Assembly: GCA_022640915.1 (NCBI GenBank)
Contig: JALCCT010000001.1
Location: forward strand, 186,001 to 250,000
Direction of reading: 5' to 3'
Source: Bifidobacterium sp.
Lineage (GTDB): Bacteria > Actinomycetota > Actinomycetes > Actinomycetales > Bifidobacteriaceae
DNA: 64,000 nucleotides
Positions 34,150 through 43,402 of the stretch are shown one piece after another; positions within the stretch are counted from its first letter, which is position 1, and each line of letters begins with the position of its first letter. The position numbers and the translations under genes were made by a program. Below the pieces are notes generated by a model. That model made no database searches, was not told the DNA's origin, and saw only the letters and a list, made by a program, of their open reading frames with translations.

Positions 34150-36248
34150 GGCCGGCTGCCCATGCCGCAAGCCGTGATCCAATACAGGGTCGCCCGGCCT
34201 TGCCTATCAATGGCCTGCATCGCGCCATGCACCGGCTTCAGGCCGGTAAACATCGCATGCTGCGGGTCGCCCGGCACGTATGAGCCGCCCATATCGAGAT
34301 ACCAGTGCAGATCGTGACGCTGCAGGATGGCGCACACTTCGCGATCAGTGCCGATATCGGCGAAATGACGGGCCAGATAGTAGTGATCGTGATCCCATTG
34401 CATGCTCAGATGCGCATAAAACGGCGTGCGCCGGCCGATAGCGAGCATGAATCCGCTGCCATTCCACGGGTCGGCAACCACCTGCTCATCTTGGCCCACG
34501 TACGTGCCAAGGCGCCTGAGTAGCAGGTATTCGTCACTCGAAAGCATGGGGTCGTCCGAGCCGTTAGCGGCGAACGCATAAGTGGCTCCCACCGCCCGCT
34601 GCATGCTGTCGAGCTGAGGGTTGAGCGTGCATGACAACAGCCCGAAAGCCGCGGCCAAAGCCGCGACACTGAGGCGGAACGCCCATACCGTATGCATATG
34701 GCCAGCCAGCAGTAATGACGCGCGATCAAGCACATAGGCCACGGCCCAGCAGATCAGGGCTATCGCAGCCACCGGCCAGGCTGCGAACAGACGGCGCTGA
34801 TCCTTATACCATAACGCGGTCACGATTTTCGCCCAGTCGGCCTGGGTGCCCGCACTGCTGGCGAACACGAGGCCGAGCAATGCGAACGATGCCACGAGCA
34901 CTAAACTCTCGCGCGTGTGCGCAATCAGCGCAATGAGGATGGCGGCCAGCACCAGCACTGCGATCGGCCAGAACACCGGCATGCGCTGATTCGCCGAATC
35001 GATAGGCTGGCCGAGCGCAAAGCGACCGAGCGCCGAGCTGATGTTTTCGGTCGGTTGCGCCGGGCCGCCGTTGAGGCGGTCGGCTATAGGCCGCGAGCGA
35101 CCCTGCAGGTACATGCCGATGAAGACCCGTGCCCCGAGGGCGAGCAATGCGCACAGCGCGGCGATTCCCACACTCAACGCGATGTGGAAAGCCTTGTCGC
35201 TCCTGCGTTTGAGCAGGGCGCATGCTTGCGACAACCAGCCCAGCAGCAGCGGCGCCGCAAGCAGTAGTGCCGTCATCATGACGCGAAAATGGCAGAAGGT
35301 CACGGCGAGCGCCGTCATGGCGATCCATGCCAGCGCCGCGGCCGATCTACCACCGCCGGCCAGCCAATCACGCCGGCACCATTGCCAGAGTAGGGCAAGC
35401 AGCACTGGCAGGATCGTCTGGGCCGCAAACATGGAGTACAACGTGCCCCAGTCCAGCAGCAGGAAGGGAAATCCGGCGCAGGCAGCCGACAAGGACGGTG
35501 CCAGAAAATCGGTGGCGACATGACGCCCGCACATGGCGCGCACGAGGTAGAGCATCGAAATAGGCCAGATCAGGCCAGCGAATACCAGCCACGCGGCGGT
35601 GATCGCGGTTGTGGCCGAGGCTGCGTGGACGGCGATGCCCGAGAGGGCCGCGAATTGCTGAAACGCTATTGGGTATACGTTTCTGATCGGCGGCAGGGCA
35701 TGCAGCGAGGAGGCTTGGCCTGTCAGCATGATTCTGGCAACGATATTGTCATGGAATACGGAATCGTAATTCTGCGTAACTTGCTCGGGCGAAGGGACAG
35801 CGCGCATCAGCCGTATCACTATGATCGACGCGGCAAGAGCCACTCCTGAGAGCGCCGGCAGGCTCGAACGCCAGAGAGCATAGCCCCAGAAATTCGACGG
35901 CCGCACTGTTGATTCGGGCGATTGCGCCGCGAGCGTGTCCCGGTCTTCGCTCGGCGCGAAACGTTCGGGCTGCGTCAGCAGTCTGCGCCGGCCAGCTGAC
36001 GATAGCGCGACGACCAACACGATGAGACAGGCGGCAAGGTAACTCCACCAGTTCCAGCGCAGACCGAGCGGGTAGGCGGCGACACCGCTCAGCCCGGCGA
36101 TGACGATGGAGACCAAGGGCGCCAGCGCCACGATATCCATGGCCTTGCGTCGGCCGAATATCGCGACGATGAGCATGCCAGGCAGATATACGGCCGATGC
36201 GACGAGCGCTATCAGCGGCATGGCCTGCGGCCACGTAGACAGTTGCAT
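34146..36248 (-). CDS. DUF6541 polytopic membrane protein (GT-C-like)
   Basis: 700 aa from the ATG at 36248 (MQLSTWPQAMPLIALVASAV), AAGG 8 nt upstream; GTG at 36257 and ATG at 36254 are alternatives. About 12-14 membrane helices, then an extracytoplasmic C-terminus of about 150 residues. The loop VTQNYDSVFHDNIVARIMLT after the third or fourth helix has the acidic residues typical of GT-C glycosyltransferases using polyprenyl-phosphate sugars. The family has no experimentally assigned role that I know. One nucleotide downstream of the GT2 gene, so both are likely co-transcribed. Confidence 0.8.
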   Translation of the reverse strand: MQLSTWPQAMPLIALVASAVYLPGMLIVAIFGRRKAMDIVALAPLVSIVIAGLSGVAAYPLGLRWNWWSYLAACLIVLVVALSSAGRRRLLTQPERFAPSEDRDTLAAQSPESTVRPSNFWGYALWRSSLPALSGVALAASIIVIRLMRAVPSPEQVTQNYDSVFHDNIVARIMLTGQASSLHALPPIRNVYPIAFQQFAALSGIAVHAASATTAITAAWLVFAGLIWPISMLYLVRAMCGRHVATDFLAPSLSAACAGFPFLLLDWGTLYSMFAAQTILPVLLALLWQWCRRDWLAGGGRSAAALAWIAMTALAVTFCHFRVMMTALLLAAPLLLGWLSQACALLKRRSDKAFHIALSVGIAALCALLALGARVFIGMYLQGRSRPIADRLNGGPAQPTENISSALGRFALGQPIDSANQRMPVFWPIAVLVLAAILIALIAHTRESLVLVASFALLGLVFASSAGTQADWAKIVTALWYKDQRRLFAAWPVAAIALICWAVAYVLDRASLLLAGHMHTVWAFRLSVAALAAAFGLLSCTLNPQLDSMQRAVGATYAFAANGSDDPMLSSDEYLLLRRLGTYVGQDEQVVADPWNGSGFMLAIGRRTPFYAHLSMQWDHDHYYLARHFADIGTDREVCAILQRHDLHWYLDMGGSYVPGDPQHAMFTGLKPVHGAMQAIDRQGRATLYWITACGMGSRP

Positions 36249-36258
36249 ACCCATCACC

Positions 36259-37356
36259 TTATATTGTCCATGATCGCATGTTGCGCAGCGCGGTAAGCAT
36301 GCGATACCCGAGCCTGCGCAACTGCGTCGGCATCAGCCGGTACAGCGCGCGGACGATGACATTGCGCGCGAATTGGATGTTGTTGGTGAAACCGTCCGCA
36401 TGAAAGCGACGTTGCAGGGCCACCTCGTCACGGAACATGGCCCATCCGCCACGGCGCTGGTAAGCGCCCGCGTCAACGCGGTAGAGCACGAGCGGCTCGG
36501 CGACGTTATGCAGCTGAGCCCCGGAGAGGATCAGTCGCTCCCAGAGCATGTAATCCTCAAAACGGCCGCTGTGCTCAGGGTAGCCGCCGACGCTGCGCAC
36601 CGCGCTTTTGCGCAAGGCTACGCTGGGATGATGCAACGGGGAACGTGCGCGGGCGAAGTCAAGCAGCGGCTTGCCGCCAGCAGGCAAGGTGCGCACCTGA
36701 CCGGGATGCCGTCCGTCACCGCTGAATTCGCGGATCGCGCTGCCGACGACGTCGTATCGGCCGGTATGCGGATTATCGTGCGAGTCGCCCAGCAGCGGGA
36801 TGATCGTGGCAAAACGCTGCGGCAGCGCGATGTCATCGCTGTCCGCCCGGGCCACCAGATCATATTCGCACCGCTGCAGACCCTGATTGAGCGCGTGGGC
36901 CAAACCGGAATTACGCGCCAGCTCAAGCACGACGATTTTCGGAGCGCCTTCTTGCCCGTCACGGCCCGAACGTGCGAACACCCCGCCCAGCCACGAGTCC
37001 AGACCATCGAGAAAATCCTGTATCGCCGCGGGAACTGGGCCGTCGCGCACAATGACCAGCTGTGCCGGAACACATGTCTGATCAACCGTGTTAGACAACA
37101 CCGCGCGACGCAGATAGTCCAGCCGATCTGCGGCATAGACGGCCATCAGCACCGAAAATGGCGGCACGGGGCATCCCGCCGCCTCCGGCTCGCAACCCCC
37201 TTGCGACTGTTCGATTACAAGGCCATCGCCCACCTGTACCGCCTTTCGCTCGTGCAGATCCGCGCGCCGAGAAGTCAAGGATCGCCGAACCGATAGAAGT
37301 CCTATCTTATCGCACGCTATTCTATCGCAGGGCGTTGTAAGCGGCAGCGATCCCAT
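36259..37356 (-). CDS. Family 2 glycosyltransferase
   Basis: About 365 aa if started at the ATG at 37356 (MGSLPLTTPCDRIACDKIG), GGAG 8 nt upstream; a GTG at 37419 and a GTG at 37233 (good SD) are other options, since the conserved domain starts only at PPFSVLMAVYAADRLDYLRR. LVIVRDGPVP, NSGLAHALNQGL, DLVARADSDDIALPQRF (metal-binding D.D) and YPEHSGRFEDYMLWERLI are the GT-A motifs. A C-terminal region rich in Arg follows. Probably capsular or surface-glycan assembly with the DUF6541 protein encoded downstream. Confidence 0.84.
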   Translation of the reverse strand: MGSLPLTTPCDRIACDKIGLLSVRRSLTSRRADLHERKAVQVGDGLVIEQSQGGCEPEAAGCPVPPFSVLMAVYAADRLDYLRRAVLSNTVDQTCVPAQLVIVRDGPVPAAIQDFLDGLDSWLGGVFARSGRDGQEGAPKIVVLELARNSGLAHALNQGLQRCEYDLVARADSDDIALPQRFATIIPLLGDSHDNPHTGRYDVVGSAIREFSGDGRHPGQVRTLPAGGKPLLDFARARSPLHHPSVALRKSAVRSVGGYPEHSGRFEDYMLWERLILSGAQLHNVAEPLVLYRVDAGAYQRRGGWAMFRDEVALQRRFHADGFTNNIQFARNVIVRALYRLMPTQLRRLGYRMLTALRNMRSWTI

Positions 37357-37492
37357 GGCAGGCACTCCGCGCCCTACCTCGTCGGGGGCGATTACGTCCA
37401 GCGTCTTGTCGGATGCCACAAACTCACGTTGGCTGCAGTCTCAGGCAGCACATCCTTCGCGACTTGCCGGTTTCTGCCGGTTTTTCGTTGCC

Positions 37493-38695
37493 TCAGGACG
37501 TAGCGTTGCGGATTGCGTCACGATAGCGTTGCCCGGAGGCACGCTCGAACCACGCGGTATGGGCCAGCAACGACGTTTCGTAGCACCACGCTGCGTCCTG
37601 AGGCCTGAGGCCAACGAGATAATAGCCGATCCAGTTCAGCGCGGCTTCGGATTGGGCGACCGGCAGCATATCAGCTATCAGTTCCAGGTCCGCTGCGCAT
37701 AATGGCAGCACGCGAGCGTAACCGCGCAGTATGGCCGTGGCCAAATCGCCGTGGTACGCCTCATCATCGCCGTTCATAATAACGACGAATTCAATGGTGT
37801 TGCGTTCCAAAGCCTCCACCAGATCGAATATGGCGGTATTGCGATGCGCTAGCCCGAAATCGATGACACTGGCTGGAGCTTGCCCGCGCCACAGGAAATT
37901 TGAGATATGCGGATCGCCGTGGGTCCATCGCTCAGGCAGTCGCGAATACGGCTGCGCTATGCGTTCTACATAGCGTCTGTGCATACGCAGGTCGCGCATC
38001 AGGTTTCGGCGAGTGTCGTGCAGATATCGCACCACCAGTGGACGTTCGGCAAGCCACGATTGCATCGCCTGATCAAAGTCGGATGCTGCAAACAATCCGA
38101 AGCGATCCTGGAAAAAATTAGGTGCCGCAGCTGCCTCATCGAAGCCTTGGGAGGCCTGCGCCATACGCGCCATGAACTCGCCCAGGGCCTCGGCCTCCGG
38201 CACGCTATGCGGCGGATCCCACGACAGCGCTTCACGGTAGCGGTCTTCGCCGGGAGCTCTGCCGCATACTTCATAGAGGGCATCACTTGTGCTCAGCGTC
38301 GTCTCCTGCGTCTGAACGCAGCCCTCCGTGCAGCATGTTTCGGGCACTGCGTTGGCGTCGAGCCCATGGCCGGACTCATGCCCGCGATCAAGCCCGAATT
38401 CCAGAAACACCGGAGTCGCAATGCCACGCGAGGCAAGATGCCGGACGAAATGGTGGTAGGGCAGCACCGAGGAGGCTTCGCGCACCGATCGCGAATAGCG
38501 TTTGATGAACACATCGCCCTGATCGGTGCGCACCATGGAGCCCGCCGCCGTAGGACGCCCGCTATGCGAGAGCACGCGCTGGGCATGCAACGGATGGAGC
38601 AGAAGCGAGAGCACCCTGCTTGCCTCCTCAAGCGTCACGTCAGGCCATCGCTGCCCCACGATATCCAGCTGGGGGTCGCCGGTTGTGTTCTTCAT
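37493..38695 (-). CDS. Aminoglycoside-phosphotransferase-like (APH/choline/thiamine kinase fold) protein under a TPP riboswitch
   Basis: 400 aa from the ATG at 38695, which overlaps the stop of the upstream 45-codon ORF (ATGA). ATP-site lysine in GDVFIKRYSRS near 58; catalytic loop WTHGDPHISNFLW near 255 (HGDxxxxN); VIDFGLAHRN near 275 (metal-binding DFG-type). The fold covers aminoglycoside, choline, homoserine and thiamine kinases. Because the only promoter-side element is a TPP riboswitch, a thiamine-related substrate is possible, but the whole arrangement may be the by-product of a deletion. A longer upstream frame runs through the riboswitch and is not coding. Confidence 0.75.
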   Translation of the reverse strand: MKNTTGDPQLDIVGQRWPDVTLEEASRVLSLLLHPLHAQRVLSHSGRPTAAGSMVRTDQGDVFIKRYSRSVREASSVLPYHHFVRHLASRGIATPVFLEFGLDRGHESGHGLDANAVPETCCTEGCVQTQETTLSTSDALYEVCGRAPGEDRYREALSWDPPHSVPEAEALGEFMARMAQASQGFDEAAAAPNFFQDRFGLFAASDFDQAMQSWLAERPLVVRYLHDTRRNLMRDLRMHRRYVERIAQPYSRLPERWTHGDPHISNFLWRGQAPASVIDFGLAHRNTAIFDLVEALERNTIEFVVIMNGDDEAYHGDLATAILRGYARVLPLCAADLELIADMLPVAQSEAALNWIGYYLVGLRPQDAAWCYETSLLAHTAWFERASGQRYRDAIRNATS

Positions 38696-38829
38696 GAGAC
38701 TAAATCCCGGCTCGATCGGCCAGTGAGCGACAGCACCGCGAGCGCGATCACCGCTGTCACTGCGACGTCCACGATCCTCCAGCGCAAGCTTGCGTCTGAA
38801 ACGCTTCCTTCGGTTCCATTGACCGCCAT
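38692..38829 (-). pseudogene. Truncated 5' remnant of a YkoE-type thiamine ECF transporter component
   Basis: A 45-aa ORF with ATG at 38829 and GAGGA 6 nt upstream. LRWRIVDVAVTAVIALAVLS matches the first helix of YkoE-type substrate-binding membrane proteins, then the resemblance stops (TGRSSRDLVS). YkoE proteins are about 200 aa, so over three quarters is missing. Its stop overlaps the kinase start as ATGA. It directly follows the TPP riboswitch, as an intact ykoE would. Confidence 0.65.
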
Positions 38830-38888
38830 CACATTCCTCGCTTTCGATATGGCTATCGTCAAGCGGGAATCCTCGCGGATGCGACGCA

Positions 38889-38977
38889 CAAGCTTCGTTC
38901 GCCGGTGCTAACCGGATCACGTTCTACGGTCTGGACTTGAGGTCCTTCTCAGCTCGCCTTGCGGGCTCCCGTGCTTG
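38889..38977 (-). promoter_or_regulatory. TPP riboswitch (THI element)
   Basis: On the minus strand: P1 arms CAAGC/GCTTG, then CGGGAGC, GAGCTGAGAAGGACC (the CTGAGA core), and ACGTGATCCGGTTAGCACCGGCGAAC. This is the standard thiamine-pyrophosphate aptamer; the usual ACCTGAT is ACGTGAT, a single change in a conserved loop. It lies about 60 nt before the remnant ykoE start, where it can control translation or transcription in response to TPP. Confidence 0.85.
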
Positions 38978-39157
38978 ACTCTGCGGCATCAGGATAGCAT
39001 ATGCCACTGCGTTCGGTGCACCGCCAGCAGCCGAGGGCGCACACGCGAGAATATGCTCCCATACGCCCGGCTAGACCATGCATCAACCGAATATCGCGAC
39101 GAAAGCCCAGGATTGGGAAGCCGTCAACTGCGTTGTATTCCCGCTCGAGGAGCACGC

Positions 39158-40336
39158 CTACTTGGACAGAATCGGGTGAATGCGCTTATCGTAGGCGGCC
39201 AGGGCGCTATTGATGACCTGATGCATATCGTAATACGCATACGTACCAAGGCGCCCGCCAAAGAGCACGCCCGGCTCCTTGTCCTCCAGCTGCTTGTACT
39301 GCTGGTACAGGGCGCGGTCGTCCTGCGTGTTTACCGGGTAGTACGGCTCGTCGTCGCGGCCAGCCGAACGGCTGTATTCGCGCCACACGACTGTCTTGTT
39401 AGGATTCTGCTGCTCACGACGCTCAGGGTTGAAGTTCTTGAACTCGATTGCGCGCGTGAACGGCACATCCGCGTCCGGATAGTTCATGACCGGGCAGCCA
39501 TAGTGGTCGCCTTCGTCGTAGCGAACCTCCTCGAAGTCCACCGTGCGCCATTTGAGCTCACCGAGCGCATAATCGAAGTAGCGGTCGACCGGGCCGGTAT
39601 AAACGATCGGAACGTTGCCTACAAGCGCAGTCTTGTTCAGCGGCTGCGATTCGTCGAAGAAGTCGACGCCCAAGGTCACATGGATCTTAGGGTCGTCGAT
39701 CATGCGCTCCATCCACGCTGTGTAGCCATCGGTCGGCAGACCTTCGTACGTGTCCTTGAAGTAGCGGTTGTCGTAGTTGAAGCGAACCGGCAGGCGGTTG
39801 ATGATGCTGGCTGGCAGATCCGCCGGATCGGTCTGCCATTGCTTGCCTGTATAGTACTTGAAGAATGCCTCGTAGAGCGGACGGCCCACCAGTTGGATGC
39901 CCTTGTCATTGAGGTTCTTGGCCTCCGTGCCAGCGAGCTCCCCCGCCTGCTGCGCGACCAGCGCCTGGGCCTCGGCCGGCGTGTAGTGCGCATGGAAGAA
40001 CTGATTGATCGTACCCAGGTTCACCGGCAGCGGATATACCTCACCCGCATGGGTCGAATACACGCGGTGCACATAATTCGTGAACGAGGTAAAGCGATTC
40101 ACATATTCCCATACCCGTTCGTTGGACGTATGAAACAGGTGCGCGCCATACTGGTGGATTTCCGCACCGGTCTCCTCATCCATACGCGAGTACGCGTTAC
40201 CACCGATATGCGGACGCACATCGATGATCTGAACACGCGCCCCTGCGCGCTCAACCGCCTGCTGCGCCACCGTCAGACCGAACAAGCCGGCGCCAACCAC
40301 TACCAGATCGGGCTTTGTGATCTCGCTGTTCGCCAT
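39158..40336 (-). CDS. glf: UDP-galactopyranose mutase
   Basis: 392 aa from the ATG at 40336 (MANSEITKPDLVVVGAGLFG), AGAGG 5-6 nt upstream. It converts UDP-Galp to UDP-Galf, the donor for galactofuranose polymers. FAD-binding VVVGAGLFGLTVAQQ at the N-terminus, IGGNAYS near 47, GAHLFHTSNERVWEYVN near 66-82, and TGKQWQTDPADLP near 165. The C-terminus contains RYDEGDHYGCPVMNYPD and GRLGTYAYYDMHQVI (FAD contact). Directly relevant to the two GlfT2-like enzymes downstream in the region. Confidence 0.96.
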   Translation of the reverse strand: MANSEITKPDLVVVGAGLFGLTVAQQAVERAGARVQIIDVRPHIGGNAYSRMDEETGAEIHQYGAHLFHTSNERVWEYVNRFTSFTNYVHRVYSTHAGEVYPLPVNLGTINQFFHAHYTPAEAQALVAQQAGELAGTEAKNLNDKGIQLVGRPLYEAFFKYYTGKQWQTDPADLPASIINRLPVRFNYDNRYFKDTYEGLPTDGYTAWMERMIDDPKIHVTLGVDFFDESQPLNKTALVGNVPIVYTGPVDRYFDYALGELKWRTVDFEEVRYDEGDHYGCPVMNYPDADVPFTRAIEFKNFNPERREQQNPNKTVVWREYSRSAGRDDEPYYPVNTQDDRALYQQYKQLEDKEPGVLFGGRLGTYAYYDMHQVINSALAAYDKRIHPILSK

Positions 40337-40580
40337 GTCAACCTCTTTCTTCACTTGATTCTCTGCTGCAGCCTTGCCGTCTTAGTTCACCGCTGGCTCA
40401 AACTGTAAACCGTTTAACATGTACCTTTACACCATTTCTGAGGTGCAACCACCGAAAAACGCTTTTGCCATTCTACGCGGCGGGACACCCTTAGCAGCTG
40501 ACTCGGCAGGCAACTTAGCTAGCGTCCACACCGCTCAATAAAGTTAAGGCTCCAACTTTCAATAAGAGATACTTAAGCTA

Positions 40581-42998
40581 ATGAAACGAATGGCACACAC
40601 ACATACCTCACGCTGCAATCATCAGCTCCGGCCTGTGCAGCACGGCCAGGCTCAGATACATGCTAACCGGTCCCAGCGCCAGATGAGTCAGCGCTTCCGA
40701 CGCCGCCCAAGCACAAGCCCAAGCCCGAAAACCACTGTAATGACACAACGTCGTCACCGTCAACCATATCGTCATGCACCATTTATGCGGCATCATGCTT
40801 TTCAATCACCAGCTTCGCAAGCCCCCAGTCGTACGCTGGCGCCGACCATAGCGTCGTCACATGGCAGGCATGCGCGTGATACTGCTACTCCGGCGCAGAA
40901 CAGTAGCCAGAACAATCGGCGCGACCGTGAGCTGTGGAAGTCACTGCGTAATAAGTGGGACCGCCGCCCACGATATTCGTATGTACTGTATGCGGTGGTC
41001 TTCGTTCTGGTCACCGTGGCAGCGACGTTGGCCATTCAGGCCAGCGTATATGTGGAGCCGACATACGATGCAGGAGCTCAGGTGGACGCGGCAACGCGCG
41101 CCGCGCAAAGCGTCCGGGGGCAGCTTACTGGGTTTGTCACGCAGGCCTGGCTCATGCAGAGTTACCAGTTCGTGCTCAACATACTGATCATCGGAGCCAT
41201 CTACTCCTTGCTTGTCGTGATTATCAATCGCTTCTGGTCGGCAACCGCGGTGTTTGGCATCGTGGCTGCCGTCTTCGCCATTGCAGGTAACTATAAGATT
41301 CAGCTGCGCAACGAACCGATTCTCCTGGCAGATTTTAACTTCCTGGCAGGTGGCAATACCGGCGAATTACTTTCGTTCCTACCTGCCGAAGAAATCCACC
41401 ATGTGAAAGCGTTAGCGTTGCGGCTGGTGGTATTCGCAATCGCCTGCGGCATGCTACAGATTCTCGATAAACGCCGTTCATTTATCCCCACCTACTGGCG
41501 CCGACCGCTAGCTGGCATTGGTCATATTGCGGGTAACCTCACCCGGCTGACGGCCATCATCTGCTCTGTCGTATTTCTATTCTCGTTTACCTGGAATCTG
41601 AGCCTGCCGAACTCCTGGTCAACGCGCTGGGCGGCGTCGCTGGGAGACAAGCCGCAACTGTGGAACGGCTGGGGCGATGCCGCAGCCAACGGGCCGATGA
41701 TGACTCTCCTGCGATTGGCCCACACCAAAATCATGGATCGGCCAACGGACTACAGTGAATCAACCATGCGCGCTATCGCGAAACGATACGCATCTGATGC
41801 GAAGACCATCAACGCCACGCGTGATGCCTCACTGACAGACAGCACGCTGATCGTACTGCTGTCCGAGTCGTTCTCTGATCCCACGCGGGTTCCGGGAGTC
41901 TCCTTCAATGAAGATCCGATGCCGCAGATCCGTGCCATCAAAAACAGCACCACATCGGGGTACATGCTCTCACCCGGCTATGGCGGAGGCACTGCGAACA
42001 TTGAGTATCAGGCGCTCACAGGGCTGAGCATGGCCAACTATAGCTCTTCGCTATCCGTTGCCTACCAGCAGCTGGTTCCCAAAGAGCGTTGGACACCGAC
42101 TTTCAACCAGCTGTGGAATTCCCGATACGGCGCACAAGGTTCGCAGGCCATTCACACATACATGAACAACATGTATTTCCGCAATAGCAACTACAAGAAG
42201 TTCGGATTCTACAAGTTCTGGGCGCTCAACGGCCCTGACAAGATCACTGGTTGCACGAAGATCGATCGCAGCTGGTATGTATCCGACCAATGTACTTACG
42301 ACAATGTGATCCAACGCCTGAGCAACAGTACAGTCGATAATCAGTTCCTGCAGGTTGTTACGATGCAGAATCACCTGCCCTATAACGACTGGTACGATAA
42401 TAACCAGTTCAAGGCAGACGATACCTCAAGTAATTTGACCGGAACCGAGCGCGCCAATGTGGAGACCTACGCGAAAGGTGTCCACTATACAGATCAAGCC
42501 ACCGCTGATTTCCTTAATCAGCTCAACAAGCTGAATCGGCCGGTAACCCTCGTGTTCTATGGGGACCATTTACCCGGCATTTACCCGAGCGCTTACGCCA
42601 ATAAGGACAATGTACTTGGACTGCACGAAACCGATTATTTCATCTGGTCCAACGCGGCATCGGCATCACACACCACCAAGCTGCCGGACGACACGAGCCA
42701 ATACACGTCATCGAATTACTTCCTCGCCCAGACGGCGCAGCATATGAACGCCAAGGTTTCGCCCTATCTGGCCTTCCTGTCAGCCATGCACGAGCAGATC
42801 CCAGCGCTGTCGGTACCGGCTTCGAGCGGCAACAGCCATGAGAAGCCGGTATACCTTGACGCGACCGGCAGAGAGATCGATACGACCAGCATGTCCGCCC
42901 AGGCGCGTTCGATGCTGCACGATTATCAGCTCATCCAATACGACATCAGCACCGGCAAGAACTATCTCAAAGACACCGATTTCATGCGACTTCCCTGA
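40581..42998 (+). CDS. LTA-synthase-like membrane phosphotransferase (sulfatase/alkaline phosphatase superfamily)
   Basis: 805 aa. After about 130 residues of basic, His/Arg-rich cytoplasmic sequence come about five membrane helices, then an extracellular LtaS-type domain. Catalytic features: LIVLLSESFSDP near 428 (metal Glu), YGGGTANIEYQALTG near 468 (nucleophile Thr in GTAN), and VFYGDHLPGIYP near 660 (metal Asp/His). LtaS proteins transfer glycerophosphate from phosphatidylglycerol; here the likely acceptor is the galactofuranose glycan made by the neighbouring genes (inference). A weak -10 box (GATACT) lies 7 nt before the ATG. Confidence 0.88.
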   Translation: MKRMAHTHTSRCNHQLRPVQHGQAQIHANRSQRQMSQRFRRRPSTSPSPKTTVMTQRRHRQPYRHAPFMRHHAFQSPASQAPSRTLAPTIASSHGRHARDTATPAQNSSQNNRRDRELWKSLRNKWDRRPRYSYVLYAVVFVLVTVAATLAIQASVYVEPTYDAGAQVDAATRAAQSVRGQLTGFVTQAWLMQSYQFVLNILIIGAIYSLLVVIINRFWSATAVFGIVAAVFAIAGNYKIQLRNEPILLADFNFLAGGNTGELLSFLPAEEIHHVKALALRLVVFAIACGMLQILDKRRSFIPTYWRRPLAGIGHIAGNLTRLTAIICSVVFLFSFTWNLSLPNSWSTRWAASLGDKPQLWNGWGDAAANGPMMTLLRLAHTKIMDRPTDYSESTMRAIAKRYASDAKTINATRDASLTDSTLIVLLSESFSDPTRVPGVSFNEDPMPQIRAIKNSTTSGYMLSPGYGGGTANIEYQALTGLSMANYSSSLSVAYQQLVPKERWTPTFNQLWNSRYGAQGSQAIHTYMNNMYFRNSNYKKFGFYKFWALNGPDKITGCTKIDRSWYVSDQCTYDNVIQRLSNSTVDNQFLQVVTMQNHLPYNDWYDNNQFKADDTSSNLTGTERANVETYAKGVHYTDQATADFLNQLNKLNRPVTLVFYGDHLPGIYPSAYANKDNVLGLHETDYFIWSNAASASHTTKLPDDTSQYTSSNYFLAQTAQHMNAKVSPYLAFLSAMHEQIPALSVPASSGNSHEKPVYLDATGREIDTTSMSAQARSMLHDYQLIQYDISTGKNYLKDTDFMRLP

Positions 42999-43038
42999 CC
43001 CCGTTAGTAGCTCATGTCCAACCCATACTGGAGAGGAC

Positions 43039-43104
43039 ATGAGCTTTTCCGTTACCGCCGTGGTCGTATCCTATAATCGTGCCGATTTGCTGCAGGAGTG
43101 CCTC
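43039..43104 (+). pseudogene. Fragment: N-terminus of a family 2 glycosyltransferase
   Basis: With an SD (GGAGAGG) and ATG at 43039, the frame reads MSFSVTAVVVSYNRADLLQE, close to the start of the intact glycosyltransferase at 33139 (AVVVSYNRAGLLRE), then loses all resemblance after about 22 codons. The following bases belong to a fragment of another glycosyltransferase on the opposite strand. Confidence 0.6.
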
Positions 43105-43105
43105 A

Positions 43106-43200
43106 CCGTCCCGCACGAGCACCACCTGGGTCGGAACCCTCATCTGTTCCACGGTGTTGGAGAGCAGCGCACGCTGCAGATACGCCGTACGTCCCCCGAC
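43106..43200 (-). pseudogene. Fragment of a family 2 glycosyltransferase in reverse orientation
   Basis: The minus strand reads LQRALLSNTVEQMRVPTQVV and then LVRDG, closely matching an internal stretch of the gene at 36259-37356 (LRRAVLSNTVDQTCVPAQLV, IVRDG). No start or end of a gene surrounds it. It directly abuts the plus-strand fragment at 43039-43104. Confidence 0.6.
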
Positions 43201-43389
43201 TACACGGCCATGAGCAGGGAGAATGGGGGTGGGTGCGCCAGTTGCGTTCCGTTCCCTCGGGTCATGGCACTGCTCGCATCCCCGGCCGTCTGGTATGGAT
43301 AATCGCTGATCACGCATGCCCTTCGCATGGCAGTATGCCCAACTGGATCGCAGGACAGCCCATGGCACGGACATCGGCACCTCTGTTCA

Positions 43390-43395
43390 TATAAT
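43390..43395 (+). promoter_or_regulatory. -10 box for a leaderless GlfT2-like mRNA
   Basis: TATAAT, then exactly 7 nt and the ATG at 43403. An ATG at 43394 overlaps the box and cannot be used on this transcript. Confidence 0.55.
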
Positions 43396-43402
43396 GAAAG
43401 AC

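Noticed and set aside
38975..40408. 477-codon open frame opposite glf
   Set aside because: Antisense to glf, whose motifs are unambiguous; composition of the translation is that of an antisense frame.
40406..40416. TAAACCGTTTA palindrome between glf and the LTA-synthase-like gene as a LacI-family operator
   Set aside because: The palindrome has an odd centre, whereas LacI-type operators have an even CG centre, and no such regulator is in the window; too weak to call.
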